From Actinomycetes bacterium (lineage in GTDB: Bacteria; Actinomycetota; Acidimicrobiia; Spongiisociales; UBA5794): DNA of 13,763 bases. Shown here one piece after another: positions 6,009 to 13,424 of this stretch (positions within the stretch are counted from its first letter, which is position 1; each line of letters starts with the position of its first letter). The position numbers and the translations under genes are program-made. The notes below the pieces were generated by a model. That model ran no database searches and was not told the origin of the DNA. It worked only from the letters and a program-made list of their open reading frames with translations. The DNA lies in NCBI GenBank assembly GCA_023336875.1, contig JAMBLH010000279.1:1-13763 (forward strand), given 5' to 3'.

Positions 6009-6922
6009 TCTCCGTTGGCGTGGACATAGGGGGAACCAAGGCGCTCGCCGTCAGACTCGACGGCACGCAGGTGGTGGATGAATCTCTGTTCAGCATCGAT
6101 CGGACCGCAGGGACGCTGGATGCAGTTATCCGATCGATCGAGTCAGTACTTGAACCGGCGGTCGAAGCCATTGGTGTTGGGATCGCGGGTCTTGTCCGAC
6201 CAACCGACGGAACCCTCGTCTGGGGCCCCCACGTTCCCGGAACGAACATCGATGTTCGATCTGCAGTGTCTGAGCGGTTCAATGTTCCCGTGTACGTCGA
6301 CAACGACGCGAACGCTGCAGCGTTCGCTGAGATGAATATCGGAGCTGCCACGGGGTACGCGAATGTCCTCTTCGTGACGCTGGGAACAGGCATCGGAGGA
6401 GCGGTTGTGATCGACGGAGAGCTGTATCGCGGTGGCGGGTTCGCCGGCGAGTGGGGACACGTTCAGGTCGACCGCGATGGCCTGCTGTGCGACTGCGGAA
6501 AGCGAGGGTGTTGGGAGACCCGTGCGTCTGGTCCAGCTCTGATTCGGCTCGCCACCGACCTCGTGACGACGAATCAGCACAGCTCGCTCGCCAGAATTCT
6601 CGATGCATCCGAAATCTCAGGTGAGACAGTAATTGCCGCAGCAGACGCTGGTGATGAGACAGCTCGAGCTCTCGTCACCGAGGTGGGCAGGTCCTTCGGT
6701 CAGGGACTCGCGGGCTTGGTGGCCATATTCGATCCGGAATTGATCGTCATCGGCGGTGGCCTCGGATCTGTCGGAGAGTCGATCGTTGGACCCGCGAGGA
6801 GAGTACTCACTGATGCCCTTCACGGCGGTAGGCTTCGCGTGCCACCGGCCGTCCAGGTGGCATCTCTCGGACCGAGTGCCGGTGCCGTGGGAGCCGCACT
6901 CTTGGCTGTGGAGGAAGCATGA
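6005..6922 (+). CDS. ROK-family sugar kinase (glucokinase-like)
   Basis: This is a 305-aa cytoplasmic kinase that phosphorylates a hexose, most likely glucose to glucose-6-phosphate with ATP. It has the phosphate-binding DIGGTK (7-12), the catalytic aspartate D101 in VDNDANAAA, TLGTGIGG (125-132) and the sugar-binding GEWGH (148-152). The ROK zinc site is complete: H152 with C162, C164 and C169 in CDCGKRGCWE. A second ATP-site motif is VIGGGLG (248-254). There is no N-terminal helix-turn-helix, so it is a kinase rather than a ROK repressor. An N-acetylglucosamine or mannose substrate cannot be excluded. It overlaps the genes on both sides by ATGA, and the last overlap couples it to the DUF1232 gene. 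Confidence 0.92.
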   Translation: MISVGVDIGGTKALAVRLDGTQVVDESLFSIDRTAGTLDAVIRSIESVLEPAVEAIGVGIAGLVRPTDGTLVWGPHVPGTNIDVRSAVSERFNVPVYVDNDANAAAFAEMNIGAATGYANVLFVTLGTGIGGAVVIDGELYRGGGFAGEWGHVQVDRDGLLCDCGKRGCWETRASGPALIRLATDLVTTNQHSSLARILDASEISGETVIAAADAGDETARALVTEVGRSFGQGLAGLVAIFDPELIVIGGGLGSVGESIVGPARRVLTDALHGGRLRVPPAVQVASLGPSAGAVGAALLAVEEA

Positions 6923-7341
6923 TCGACAGAGACCCCTCAATAGAGATCGTCGCAATCGATGACACGGTGCCCATCGCACGTCGTTCGCGCCAAGAGGTTG
7001 CTGTTGAAGGAATGATGCTCCTCCCAAATGTTGTGAAGCTGCTCACGCGTCTCATGCGAGATAACCGTGTGTCCATGAGGCGCAAGGCATTCATCGGGGC
7101 GGTGCTCGTCTACGTGATCTCTCCGATCGATCTCATTCCTGACTTCGTGATAGGAATCGGTCGACTGGACGATCTCGTACTGGTGTCCCTGGCAGTCGAC
7201 CACCTCATGTCAGGAACGGACGAGGAGGTTGTCAGGGAGCACTGGGACGGGACGGAGGATGGATTGGATCTCGTTCGTTCCGCGTTCGGTTGGGCTGCAT
7301 CGATCATTCCTGACAGCGCCAGGAGCGTTCTCCCACGTTGA
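6919..7341 (+). CDS. DUF1232 (YkvA-like) protein
   Basis: This 140-aa protein carries the DUF1232 core at about residues 54-90: RRKAFIGAVLVYVISPIDL then IPDFVIGIGRLDDLVLV. The SPIDLIPD signature and the following RLDD are diagnostic. The core contains one membrane-associated hydrophobic segment, preceded by a basic helix (VVKLLTRLMRDNR). The function of the family is unknown. The C-terminal part has an acidic helix (SGTDEEVVREHW) and a short hydrophobic stretch. The ATG overlaps the kinase stop by four bases. It is the last member of the overlapping chain; the next gene begins after a 21-base gap with its own ribosome site. Confidence 0.88.
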   Translation: MIDRDPSIEIVAIDDTVPIARRSRQEVAVEGMMLLPNVVKLLTRLMRDNRVSMRRKAFIGAVLVYVISPIDLIPDFVIGIGRLDDLVLVSLAVDHLMSGTDEEVVREHWDGTEDGLDLVRSAFGWAASIIPDSARSVLPR

Positions 7342-7350
7342 TTCGTCACG

Positions 7351-7356
7351 AGGAGG
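7351..7356 (+). promoter_or_regulatory. Shine-Dalgarno for alaC
   Basis: AGGAGG, a full-strength ribosome site, lies six bases before the ATG at 7363 in a 21-base gap. It shows independent, strong initiation for this gene, unlike the coupled starts upstream. Confidence 0.75.
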
Positions 7357-7362
7357 TTTCGG

Positions 7363-8535
7363 ATGAAGTTCCGCCGGATAGACAATCTCCCTCCCTATGT
7401 GTTTGCTGAAATCAACCAACGCAAGAGTGAGGCACGCCGAGCAGGGATCGATGTGATCGATCTCGGATTCGGAAACCCGGATATTCCGTCACCGCCGGCG
7501 GTCGTGGCGAAGCTTGTCGAGGCCGCAACGCAGGACAAGAACCACAGGTACTCGGCCTCGCGTGGAATCCCCAACCTTCGCAAAGCAGTGGCGGACAGAT
7601 ACCAGCGGTCGTATGGGGTCCACCTCGATCCTGACACAGAGGTCATCAACACGATCGGAGCAAAGGAGGGCCTGTCACATCTGATGTGGGCTCTTGTTCA
7701 GCCTGGCGACGTGGCGCTGGTGCCTGAGCCGTCATACCCAATCCATATCTACGCGCCGGTGCTTGCGGGAGCAGAGGTGCGAAAGGTCCACCTGTCAACT
7801 GACGCTGATTTCTTTGAAGGCCTCACTGCCGCGTTTCGCACATCGTGGCCTAAGCCACGCGTGATCCTGACATCCTTCCCTCACAATCCCACAACCGTGA
7901 CCGTTGACATCGACTTCTTCAACCGACTCGTCGACTTCGCACATCGAAACGATGTGATGCTCGTTCACGACTTTGCATACGCCGATATCAGTTTCGACGG
8001 CTACAAACCTCCCTCGCTCCTCGCAGCAGATGGAGCCAAGGAGGTGGCGGTTGAGCTCTATACGCTCTCCAAGTCGCATTCCATGGCGGGCTGGAGAGTC
8101 GGGTTCGTCGTAGGCAACGCTGAGATGGTTGGTGCGCTGCAGCAGCTCAAGTCCTATCTCGACTACGGGACGTTCCAACCGATTCAGATCGCATCGATCA
8201 TCGCGCTCAACGATCACGACGAGTACATCGATGAGGTTGTCGACGAATACAGGATCAGACGAGACGCCCTGGTCAATGGGTTGCAGCGAGCGGGATGGGA
8301 CATTGCGAGTCCTCACGCAACCATGTTTGTGTGGGCAAGGATTCCCGAGCGGTTCCAACACATGGGAAGCCTTGGGTTCGCACTCGACCTACTCGACAAG
8401 GCTGCCGTTGCAGTCAGTCCAGGAATCGGATTCGGCCCCTCTGGCGACGCACACGTTCGTTTCGCGCTTGTGGAGAACGAGCACAGGATCACCCAGGCGG
8501 TGCGCAACATCCGCAAATATCTGGCTGAGGCCTGA
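7363..8535 (+). CDS. alaC: Alanine aminotransferase, AlaC type (PLP fold I)
   Basis: This 390-aa cytoplasmic aminotransferase interconverts pyruvate plus glutamate with alanine plus 2-oxoglutarate. It is recognisable along its length as close to E. coli AlaC: RIDNLPPYVF at the N-terminus, DLGFGNPDIPSPP, YSASRGIPNLRKA, VPEPSYPIHIYAPV, VHDFAYADISFDGYKPPS, SKSHSMAGWRVGF and VSPGIGFGPSGDAHVRFAL. The Schiff-base lysine is K237 in TLSKS, and the substrate-carboxylate arginine is the one in HVRFAL. LL-diaminopimelate aminotransferase is a related alternative, but the motif wording favours AlaC. A spacer of 129 bases with no coding content separates it from fabD, so it may end the upstream transcription unit. 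Confidence 0.92.
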   Translation: MKFRRIDNLPPYVFAEINQRKSEARRAGIDVIDLGFGNPDIPSPPAVVAKLVEAATQDKNHRYSASRGIPNLRKAVADRYQRSYGVHLDPDTEVINTIGAKEGLSHLMWALVQPGDVALVPEPSYPIHIYAPVLAGAEVRKVHLSTDADFFEGLTAAFRTSWPKPRVILTSFPHNPTTVTVDIDFFNRLVDFAHRNDVMLVHDFAYADISFDGYKPPSLLAADGAKEVAVELYTLSKSHSMAGWRVGFVVGNAEMVGALQQLKSYLDYGTFQPIQIASIIALNDHDEYIDEVVDEYRIRRDALVNGLQRAGWDIASPHATMFVWARIPERFQHMGSLGFALDLLDKAAVAVSPGIGFGPSGDAHVRFALVENEHRITQAVRNIRKYLAEA

Positions 8536-8547
8536 CAGGTAGCCTGT
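8535..8547 (+). other. Small inverted repeat after alaC
   Basis: ACAGG-TAG-CCTGT could fold into a five-pair hairpin directly at the alaC stop. There is no T-run after it, so it is at best a weak terminator or attenuator. It is listed because it is the only hairpin between alaC and fabD. Confidence 0.25.
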
Positions 8548-8551
8548 GACG

Positions 8552-8608
8552 GATTACAGTCCACCGTCAGGGTGTTCACAGTTGACAGTGCACAGTTCTC
8601 AGTCAGCT
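8552..8608 (+). repeat. Degenerate 7-bp tandem repeat upstream of fabD
   Basis: The spacer tiles into heptamers: GATTACA, GTCCACC, GTCAGGG, one extra T, then GTTCACA, GTTGACA, GTGCACA, GTTCTCA and GTCAGCT. The best five run without a gap from 8574 to 8608. A consensus GTNSAC(A/G) fits the strongest units. GTTGACA includes a perfect -35 hexamer (TTGACA, 8582-8587), but no convincing -10 lies 16-18 bases downstream, so a promoter is not claimed. The same consensus recurs in the spacer after fabF. The rest of the spacer (8609-8664) shows nothing definite. Confidence 0.65.
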
Positions 8609-8664
8609 TCCGCACCAACCTCGGCCGTCCAGGGCCGTCCCGACCCAACAAGCGAGAACCGACA

Positions 8665-9591
8665 ATGAAGTACGCCATACTTTTTCCTGGCCAGGGTGCT
8701 CAGGAGGTCGGGATGTGCGCCGATGCGCGGGCAGCGTTTCCTGATCTCTGCGGTGCCCCGGCCACCGCGGTCCTTGGATGGGACCTTGATTCGTTGATCA
8801 GCAATGGCCCTGAGGAGATTCTCACCGAGACCCAGCATGCCCAACCTGCGTTGTACGCGGTCTCGTATGCCCTATGGAGGGAGTTCTCATCGATCGTGTC
8901 TGTGGATCCATCGGCCGCGGCAGGTCACAGTCTCGGTGAATACACTGCCCTGGCCGCGACTTCTGCCCTTGGCTATCTGGACGGGCTGGGATTGGTAGCA
9001 AGGCGTGGCGAAGCCATGGCGTCCGCCGCACGAATCGAGGAGTCGGGCATGGCCGCACTCCTCGGTGCGGATCTCGCACTCGCTCAGACCGTTGTGGCTG
9101 CGAGAACCAACGAGGGGGGCAACCTGACGATCGCCAACATGAACGCTCCTGGTCAGATCGTGGTCGCTGGGGATATGGACGATCTTGCATGGCTCGAGAG
9201 CAACGCCCGCGACCTGGGAGTTCGACGAGCAGTACGGCTAAAGGTCGCCGGAGCGTTCCATTCACCTTTCATGGCATCTGCAGCGCGGGAGTTGGCAGAC
9301 GCGCTGGAGACCATCAACTTCTCGTCCACCTCAGTCGATGTGTACGCGAATGTGTCCGGCAGGCCGACGACGGATCCGTCAGGGACACTGCTTGCTCAGT
9401 TGACGGCTCCCGTCCGATTCGCGGAGACACTTGAGAACATCGCATCAACAGGAGTCGATACGTTTGTCCACATCGGACCTGGTGACGTCACGGCAGGGCT
9501 TGTCAAGAGAACTGTGAAGGACGCTGATGTGAAGGTGGTTTCGTCAATGGATCAGGCGCGTGCGGTGGCGAGGGAGCTATCCGTAGACTGA
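8665..9591 (+). CDS. fabD: Malonyl-CoA:ACP transacylase FabD
   Basis: This 308-aa enzyme transfers malonyl from CoA to the phosphopantetheine of ACP, supplying the FAS-II extender. It has the N-terminal FPGQGAQEVGM, the nucleophile S89 in GHSLGEYTAL, the conserved arginine in VARRGEAM, and the partner histidine H199 in AGAFHSPFM; spacing matches E. coli FabD (S92, H201). The IANMNAPGQIVVAG segment is also typical. An in-frame GTG at 8572 would add 31 residues read from the repeat spacer and not found in the family, so ATG 8665 is chosen; its ribosome site is weak (GAGAA). It is the first gene of the FAS-II block, 21 bases before fabH. Confidence 0.95.
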   Translation: MKYAILFPGQGAQEVGMCADARAAFPDLCGAPATAVLGWDLDSLISNGPEEILTETQHAQPALYAVSYALWREFSSIVSVDPSAAAGHSLGEYTALAATSALGYLDGLGLVARRGEAMASAARIEESGMAALLGADLALAQTVVAARTNEGGNLTIANMNAPGQIVVAGDMDDLAWLESNARDLGVRRAVRLKVAGAFHSPFMASAARELADALETINFSSTSVDVYANVSGRPTTDPSGTLLAQLTAPVRFAETLENIASTGVDTFVHIGPGDVTAGLVKRTVKDADVKVVSSMDQARAVARELSVD

Positions 9592-9612
9592 CGCGCTCAG
9601 GGAAGGTACGAC

Positions 9613-10674
9613 ATGAAGAATGTGACAATCACCGGGTGGGGACGCTGCGTTCCCCAATCTGTCGTTACGAATGACGACCTTGCCACGGTCATCGATACAA
9701 ACGACGAGTGGATCACCTCGCGATCGGGCATAAAGGAGCGGCGAGTCTCCCATGTCAACAACTCCGACATGGCGACGCTCGCAGGAAGAAGGGCGATTGC
9801 TGCCGCAGGACTCGAGCCTCACGACATCGACTACATCATCGTCGCCACGTGCACCCCCGACCGACAGATTCCGTCATCTGCCGCGTATGTTCAAGTGAAA
9901 CTTGGCGCCGATCATGTTGCTGTTGCGGACATCAATGCTGGTTGTTCAGGGTTCATCTACGGACTGTCAATGGCTCATGGCCTGGTCGCAACCGGAACCG
10001 CACACAGGGTGCTGCTCGTAGGCTCTGAACAGATCAGTTCGTATCTCAATCTCGACGAACGATCGACGGCCGTGCTTTTCGGCGACGGTGCCGGTGCGGT
10101 GATCATCGAAGCGTCTGACGATGATTCCGGTATCAAATCGATGGCTCTCGGTGCCGATGGAAGCGGCGCGCAGTACCTCACGGCCGACGGGCTCGGGACG
10201 GAACTTATCAACTCGGGAGGGCCAAAGTCGATCGTCATGGACGGAGCCCAGATATTCAAAGGTGCTGTTGTTCGAATGGGCGACGGTGCAGTGAGCGCGG
10301 CGAAGGACGCAGGATGGGAGCTTGACGACATCGATCTTTTGATTCCACATCAGGCCAACCTCCGGATCATCGATGCAGTGAGGCGGCGCATCAAGGCGGA
10401 TGAATCGAAGGTGTTCGTGAACATCCAGAAATATGGCAACACATCTGCTGCAACGATCCCCATAGCTCTTGCAGAGGCTGTGGAAGAAGGACGCGTACCG
10501 CCCGGCGGCAAGCTCATCTTTGTTGCTTTTGGAGCGGGAGTGACGTGGGGTGCAGCTGCCTTCCAATGGGGTGACCGTGTGGAACCGGTTGCGACAATCG
10601 ACGACGAGCTCCCCGAACCGACAAGGACAGGTCTCGAGATCTTGATGGAGAATCAGAGGGGGCTACAGGCATGA
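9613..10674 (+). CDS. fabH: Beta-ketoacyl-ACP synthase III FabH
   Basis: This enzyme condenses a short acyl-CoA primer with malonyl-ACP to start each chain. The Cys-His-Asn triad is complete: C111 in NAGCSGF, H246 in PHQANLR and N276 in KYGNTSAA. The N-terminus has DEWITSRSGIKERR, the usual CoA-binding region. At 353 aa it is longer than typical FabH (about 317-335): after the normal ending GAAAFQWG it carries a tail of about 25 residues, including DDELPEPTRTGLEILMEN, which looks like a short helix. Primer preference (acetyl versus branched) cannot be read. GGAAGG at 9601-9606 supports the ATG. The stop overlaps fabG by four bases. Confidence 0.95.
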   Translation: MKNVTITGWGRCVPQSVVTNDDLATVIDTNDEWITSRSGIKERRVSHVNNSDMATLAGRRAIAAAGLEPHDIDYIIVATCTPDRQIPSSAAYVQVKLGADHVAVADINAGCSGFIYGLSMAHGLVATGTAHRVLLVGSEQISSYLNLDERSTAVLFGDGAGAVIIEASDDDSGIKSMALGADGSGAQYLTADGLGTELINSGGPKSIVMDGAQIFKGAVVRMGDGAVSAAKDAGWELDDIDLLIPHQANLRIIDAVRRRIKADESKVFVNIQKYGNTSAATIPIALAEAVEEGRVPPGGKLIFVAFGAGVTWGAAAFQWGDRVEPVATIDDELPEPTRTGLEILMENQRGLQA

Positions 10675-11405
10675 GCGGTGTTGCGCTTGTCACAGGAGCC
10701 TCGCGAGGTATCGGGCGCGCGATTGCGCTGCAGCTTGCTGCAGACGGGTGCGCGGTCGTGGTGAACTTCGCGTCCAGTTCCTCGAAAGCCGATGAAGTTG
10801 TCGCGGAGATCCAGGCCTCAGGTGGCAGCGCCGTAGCGATTCAGGCGGATGTGTCCGATCCCGACGCGGTCGCGAATCTGTTCAGTACGGCGTCCGATGA
10901 GTTGGGTCCCGTGACCGTTCTCGTCAACAATGCAGGGATCACAGATGACGGCCTCGTGCTTCGCATGTCGCCTGAGCAGTGGGATCGCGTCGTCAACACG
11001 AATCTGCGTTCGGTGTTTCTGTGCACCAAGGCGGCTCTGCGCTCGATGCTGCGGGCAAAATCAGGGCGCATCATCAATATCAGTTCCATCTCAGGCATCT
11101 CTGGTAACCCTGGACAGGGGAACTACGCAGCGGCGAAGGCTGGTGTCATCGGATTCACAAAAAGTGTTGCGAAAGAGGTTGGATCGAGAGGCATCACCGT
11201 CAACGCCATCGCCCCTGGTTTTATCCAGACAGACATGACAGATGCTCTTGGTGAGGCGGTCACCTCAGCAGTATCTGAACAAGTTGCTCTCGGCAGGCTC
11301 GGGCTGCCGGAAGAAGTCGCGTCGGCGGTCGGCTATCTTGCTTCCGAAGGTGCTTCGTACATAACAGGCCAGACCATCGTCATTGACGGTGGATTGGCCC
11401 TTTGA
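10671..11405 (+). CDS. fabG: 3-oxoacyl-ACP reductase FabG
   Basis: This 244-aa short-chain dehydrogenase makes the NADPH-dependent first reduction of each FAS-II cycle. The cofactor motif is TGASRGIGR (8-16), with NNAG at 86-89. The catalytic tetrad is N111, S139, Y152 and K156 (NYAAAKAG). The C-terminus GQTIVIDGGLAL matches FabG rather than general SDRs, and its position between fabH and acpP supports the role. The ATG overlaps the fabH stop. In Streptomyces the compact fab cluster is fabD-fabH-acpP-fabF without fabG (from memory), so this order is closer to that of many other bacteria. Confidence 0.94.
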   Translation: MSGVALVTGASRGIGRAIALQLAADGCAVVVNFASSSSKADEVVAEIQASGGSAVAIQADVSDPDAVANLFSTASDELGPVTVLVNNAGITDDGLVLRMSPEQWDRVVNTNLRSVFLCTKAALRSMLRAKSGRIINISSISGISGNPGQGNYAAAKAGVIGFTKSVAKEVGSRGITVNAIAPGFIQTDMTDALGEAVTSAVSEQVALGRLGLPEEVASAVGYLASEGASYITGQTIVIDGGLAL

Positions 11406-11410
11406 CCATT

Positions 11411-11416
11411 AGGAGG
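11411..11416 (+). promoter_or_regulatory. Strong Shine-Dalgarno for acpP
   Basis: AGGAGG lies eight bases before the ATG at 11425. An ATG at 11420 is out of frame and too close. A strong site fits the high expression expected of acyl carrier protein. Confidence 0.75.
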
Positions 11417-11424
11417 CGTATGCC

Positions 11425-11670
11425 ATGGAACGTGCAGAGATAGAAACCAAGCTCAATGAACTTCTCGTCGAGGAACTGGGCCTTGACGCGGACAAGATCA
11501 CCCCGAACGCACGGTTCGAGGAGGATCTCGAGGTGGATTCTCTCGGAGTTGTCGAGCTTCTTATGGCACTCGAGGACAATTTCGGCGTGCAGATTCCTGA
11601 CGAAGAGGCGGAGTCCATCGGAACCGTTTCAGAAGCAGTAGATCTCGTCGTTCTCAAGCTGAACGGATAG
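11425..11670 (+). CDS. acpP: Acyl carrier protein AcpP
   Basis: This 81-aa acidic four-helix protein carries growing acyl chains on a 4'-phosphopantetheine arm. The attachment serine is S39 in EVDSLGVVELLMALED, the standard ACP helix II signature. The protein is strongly acidic (EEDLE, PDEEAES) with few basic residues, as expected. It lies between fabG and fabF, with 19 bases before it and eight after it. A phosphopantetheinyl transferase is needed for activation and is not in the window. Confidence 0.96.
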   Translation: MERAEIETKLNELLVEELGLDADKITPNARFEEDLEVDSLGVVELLMALEDNFGVQIPDEEAESIGTVSEAVDLVVLKLNG

Positions 11671-11678
11671 GTTCCCAC

Positions 11679-12941
11679 ATGATCGGTCGCCGCGTCGTAG
11701 TGACGGGACTTGGGACACGAACCTCTCTTGGTTCATCCGTCGACGAGCTTTGGGACAACCTGCTTGCCGGTAGAAGTGGTGTCTCCGTGATCGAGCGCGT
11801 CGATGTTTCGGACATAACCACCAAGATCGGTGCTGAGGTGAAGAACTTCGATCCCACCGAGTTCATGTCAATACGGGACGCCAGACGTATGGATAGGAGT
11901 TCTCAGTTCTTCTGGGTTGCGACGAAGCAGGCTCTCGAAGATGCCGGTTTGGCGTATGAGGAGGATGATCCCGAAGCGCTCCGTGCAGGGGTGTTGGCAG
12001 GTACGGGTATCGGCGGCATTGAAACAATGGAGGAGCAGATGGGAGTTCTCCAAGATCGGGGGCCAAGCCGGTTGTCTCCTTTCGGGATCGCGAAGATCAT
12101 CTCGAATATGGCTGGTGGCGTTGCTTCGATCGACTTCAACCTGTACGGACCGAACGCAACAACGGTTACCGCATGCGCGGCTTCAGCGAACGCCATTGGT
12201 GATGCGGCCGCTGTTATCGCGCGCGGGGCAGCTGACGTGATGGTCGCGGGCGGGGGAGAGGCATCAATCACTCGCTTCGCCCTTGCGGGGTTTGCTGCGG
12301 CGAGGGCGATGAGCACACGCAACGACGATCCTGAGGGCGCATCAAGGCCATTCGACCTCACACGAGATGGGTTCGTCATGGGCGAGGGCGCAGCGGTGCT
12401 CATCCTTGAGGAGCTTGATCACGCTCAGGCCAGGGGCGCCCGAATATACGGTGAAGTCCTCGGATACGGCATGTCCGCCGACGGGTATCACATCACGCTT
12501 CCACGACCCGGCGGTGCCGGCGCTGCGCGGGCCATGGCTGCTGCGGTGGAGGATGCGGGCCTTGGTCTGTCGGAGATCGATTATATAAATGCTCACGGCA
12601 CCTCGACGCCGGCGAATGACAAGACTGAAACGACGGCGATCAAGACTGTCTTCGGAGAATCTGCGTACTCGATTCCTGTGTCATCCACAAAGTCGATGAC
12701 AGGTCATCTCCTTGGTGCTGCCGGTGCCATCGAGTCGCTGGCGTGCCTCCTGGCCATTCGCGACGGTGTGCTGCCGCCCACGATCAACTACGAGAACCCT
12801 GATGAGGAGTGCGATCTCGACTACGTACCGAATACGGCGCGCCACGTCGAGATCAGGACCGCAATGACGAACTCGTTCGGCTTTGGTGGCCACAATGTGT
12901 CACTGGTCTTTGGGGCACCACCGGAACAGGTAGAGGAGTAG
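11679..12941 (+). CDS. fabF: Beta-ketoacyl-ACP synthase II FabF
   Basis: This 420-aa enzyme carries out chain elongation by condensing acyl-ACP with malonyl-ACP. The Cys-His-His triad is complete: C166 in TVTACAASANAIGDA, H306 in NAHGTSTPANDKTE and H343 in MTGHLLGAAG, with the conserved K338; the C-terminal gate motif is NSFGFGGHN. The length fits FabF (about 410-415 aa). FabF and FabB are close relatives; TACAASANAIG and length favour FabF. GGATAGG around the acpP stop can serve as ribosome site. It is the last gene of the plus-strand block and faces two minus-strand genes across a 78-base spacer filled by an inverted repeat. Confidence 0.95.
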   Translation: MIGRRVVVTGLGTRTSLGSSVDELWDNLLAGRSGVSVIERVDVSDITTKIGAEVKNFDPTEFMSIRDARRMDRSSQFFWVATKQALEDAGLAYEEDDPEALRAGVLAGTGIGGIETMEEQMGVLQDRGPSRLSPFGIAKIISNMAGGVASIDFNLYGPNATTVTACAASANAIGDAAAVIARGAADVMVAGGGEASITRFALAGFAAARAMSTRNDDPEGASRPFDLTRDGFVMGEGAAVLILEELDHAQARGARIYGEVLGYGMSADGYHITLPRPGGAGAARAMAAAVEDAGLGLSEIDYINAHGTSTPANDKTETTAIKTVFGESAYSIPVSSTKSMTGHLLGAAGAIESLACLLAIRDGVLPPTINYENPDEECDLDYVPNTARHVEIRTAMTNSFGFGGHNVSLVFGAPPEQVEE

Positions 12942-12944
12942 AGA

Positions 12945-13023
12945 GTCGGCGGTTAGGGAGTAGACGGTAGACCGCGTGAACTCACCCCGTCCACCGTTTT
13001 ACCGTCTACCGTTTTCCGTCTAC
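12945..13023. repeat. Heptamer array with strand inversion; possible bidirectional terminator
   Basis: From 12945 to 12980 the plus strand tiles into GTCGGCG, GTTAGGG, one A, GTAGACG, GTAGACC and GCGTGAA. From 12981 to 13023 the minus strand tiles into GTAGACG, GAAAACG, GTAGACG, GTAAAACG, GTGGACG and GGGTGAG. The two halves can therefore pair in several registers, for example GAGTAGACGG (12958-12967) with CCGTCTACTC (13016-13025), or GTAGACGGT (12960-12968) with ACCGTCTAC (13001-13009). Its place between convergent stop codons suggests transcription termination in both directions, but there is no classical T-run after the outer stem. The right end reaches the stop of the minus-strand gene. 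Confidence 0.65.
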
Positions 13024-13424
13024 TCTCGCTCGTCTGTCTCGCATCCGACGCCTGTTGGAGGTAGACCTGCATCGGCCCGTTCGTTGTATTCGTCGAACGA
13101 TCGGGTGACGAGTGCAGCGACAAGGCCGACACCGATGAACGCGATCACAGCCGAGACAAGCCCGCCTGTGATCTCGAGCGCAGCACAGGTTGCGGGGAGA
13201 CATATCGCCTCCACGATGCTCGAACCGATAAGAGCACCTGTCATTGTTCCCACGAGGACTGTCGCGACGATAGCTGGCCGAATATTTGCCCTCGCGCCAA
13301 CTATCGCCAGACCGCCGAAGACTGTGGTGCCAATCACTGCGCCGATGCCGCCGCCGATCAGCCAGCCGGTGATCCCGCCGAACAGCGCGCTGGTGAGGGC
13401 AGCCAGGACGTCACCTGTTCGCAT
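13020..13424 (-). CDS. Gly-rich polytopic membrane protein, unknown function
   Basis: This 134-aa protein has about four hydrophobic segments, at roughly residues 10-42 (two close helices, ALFGGITGWLIGGGIGAVIG and onward), 50-70 and 83-107. It is unusually rich in glycine, with GxxxG-type spacing suited to tight helix packing. The C-terminal 25 residues are polar and charged (SFDEYNERAD, ending DERE) and probably cytoplasmic. The ATG at 13424 is fixed by AAGGAG seven bases upstream on the minus strand. It overlaps the upstream minus gene by 14 bases, so the two are co-transcribed and perhaps form one complex. No named family is recognised. Confidence 0.85.
   Translation of the reverse strand: MRTGDVLAALTSALFGGITGWLIGGGIGAVIGTTVFGGLAIVGARANIRPAIVATVLVGTMTGALIGSSIVEAICLPATCAALEITGGLVSAVIAFIGVGLVAALVTRSFDEYNERADAGLPPTGVGCETDERE

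Noticed and set aside
7795..8361. Minus-strand open frame of 188 codons
   Set aside because: It is antisense to alaC, which is recognisable over its whole length; nothing in the minus reading resembles a protein family.
8582..8610. TTGACA as the -35 of a fabD promoter
   Set aside because: No acceptable -10 lies 16-18 bases downstream, and the hexamer arises from a repeat unit. A promoter here remains possible but is not shown.
8572..8664. GTG start for fabD inside the heptamer repeat
   Set aside because: It would add 31 residues encoded by repeat DNA ahead of a standard FabD N-terminus; ATG 8665 gives the usual length.
12945..13023. CRISPR array or mobile-element end
   Set aside because: Units are 7 bp and degenerate with no spacers, and there are no cas or transposase genes or target duplications nearby.
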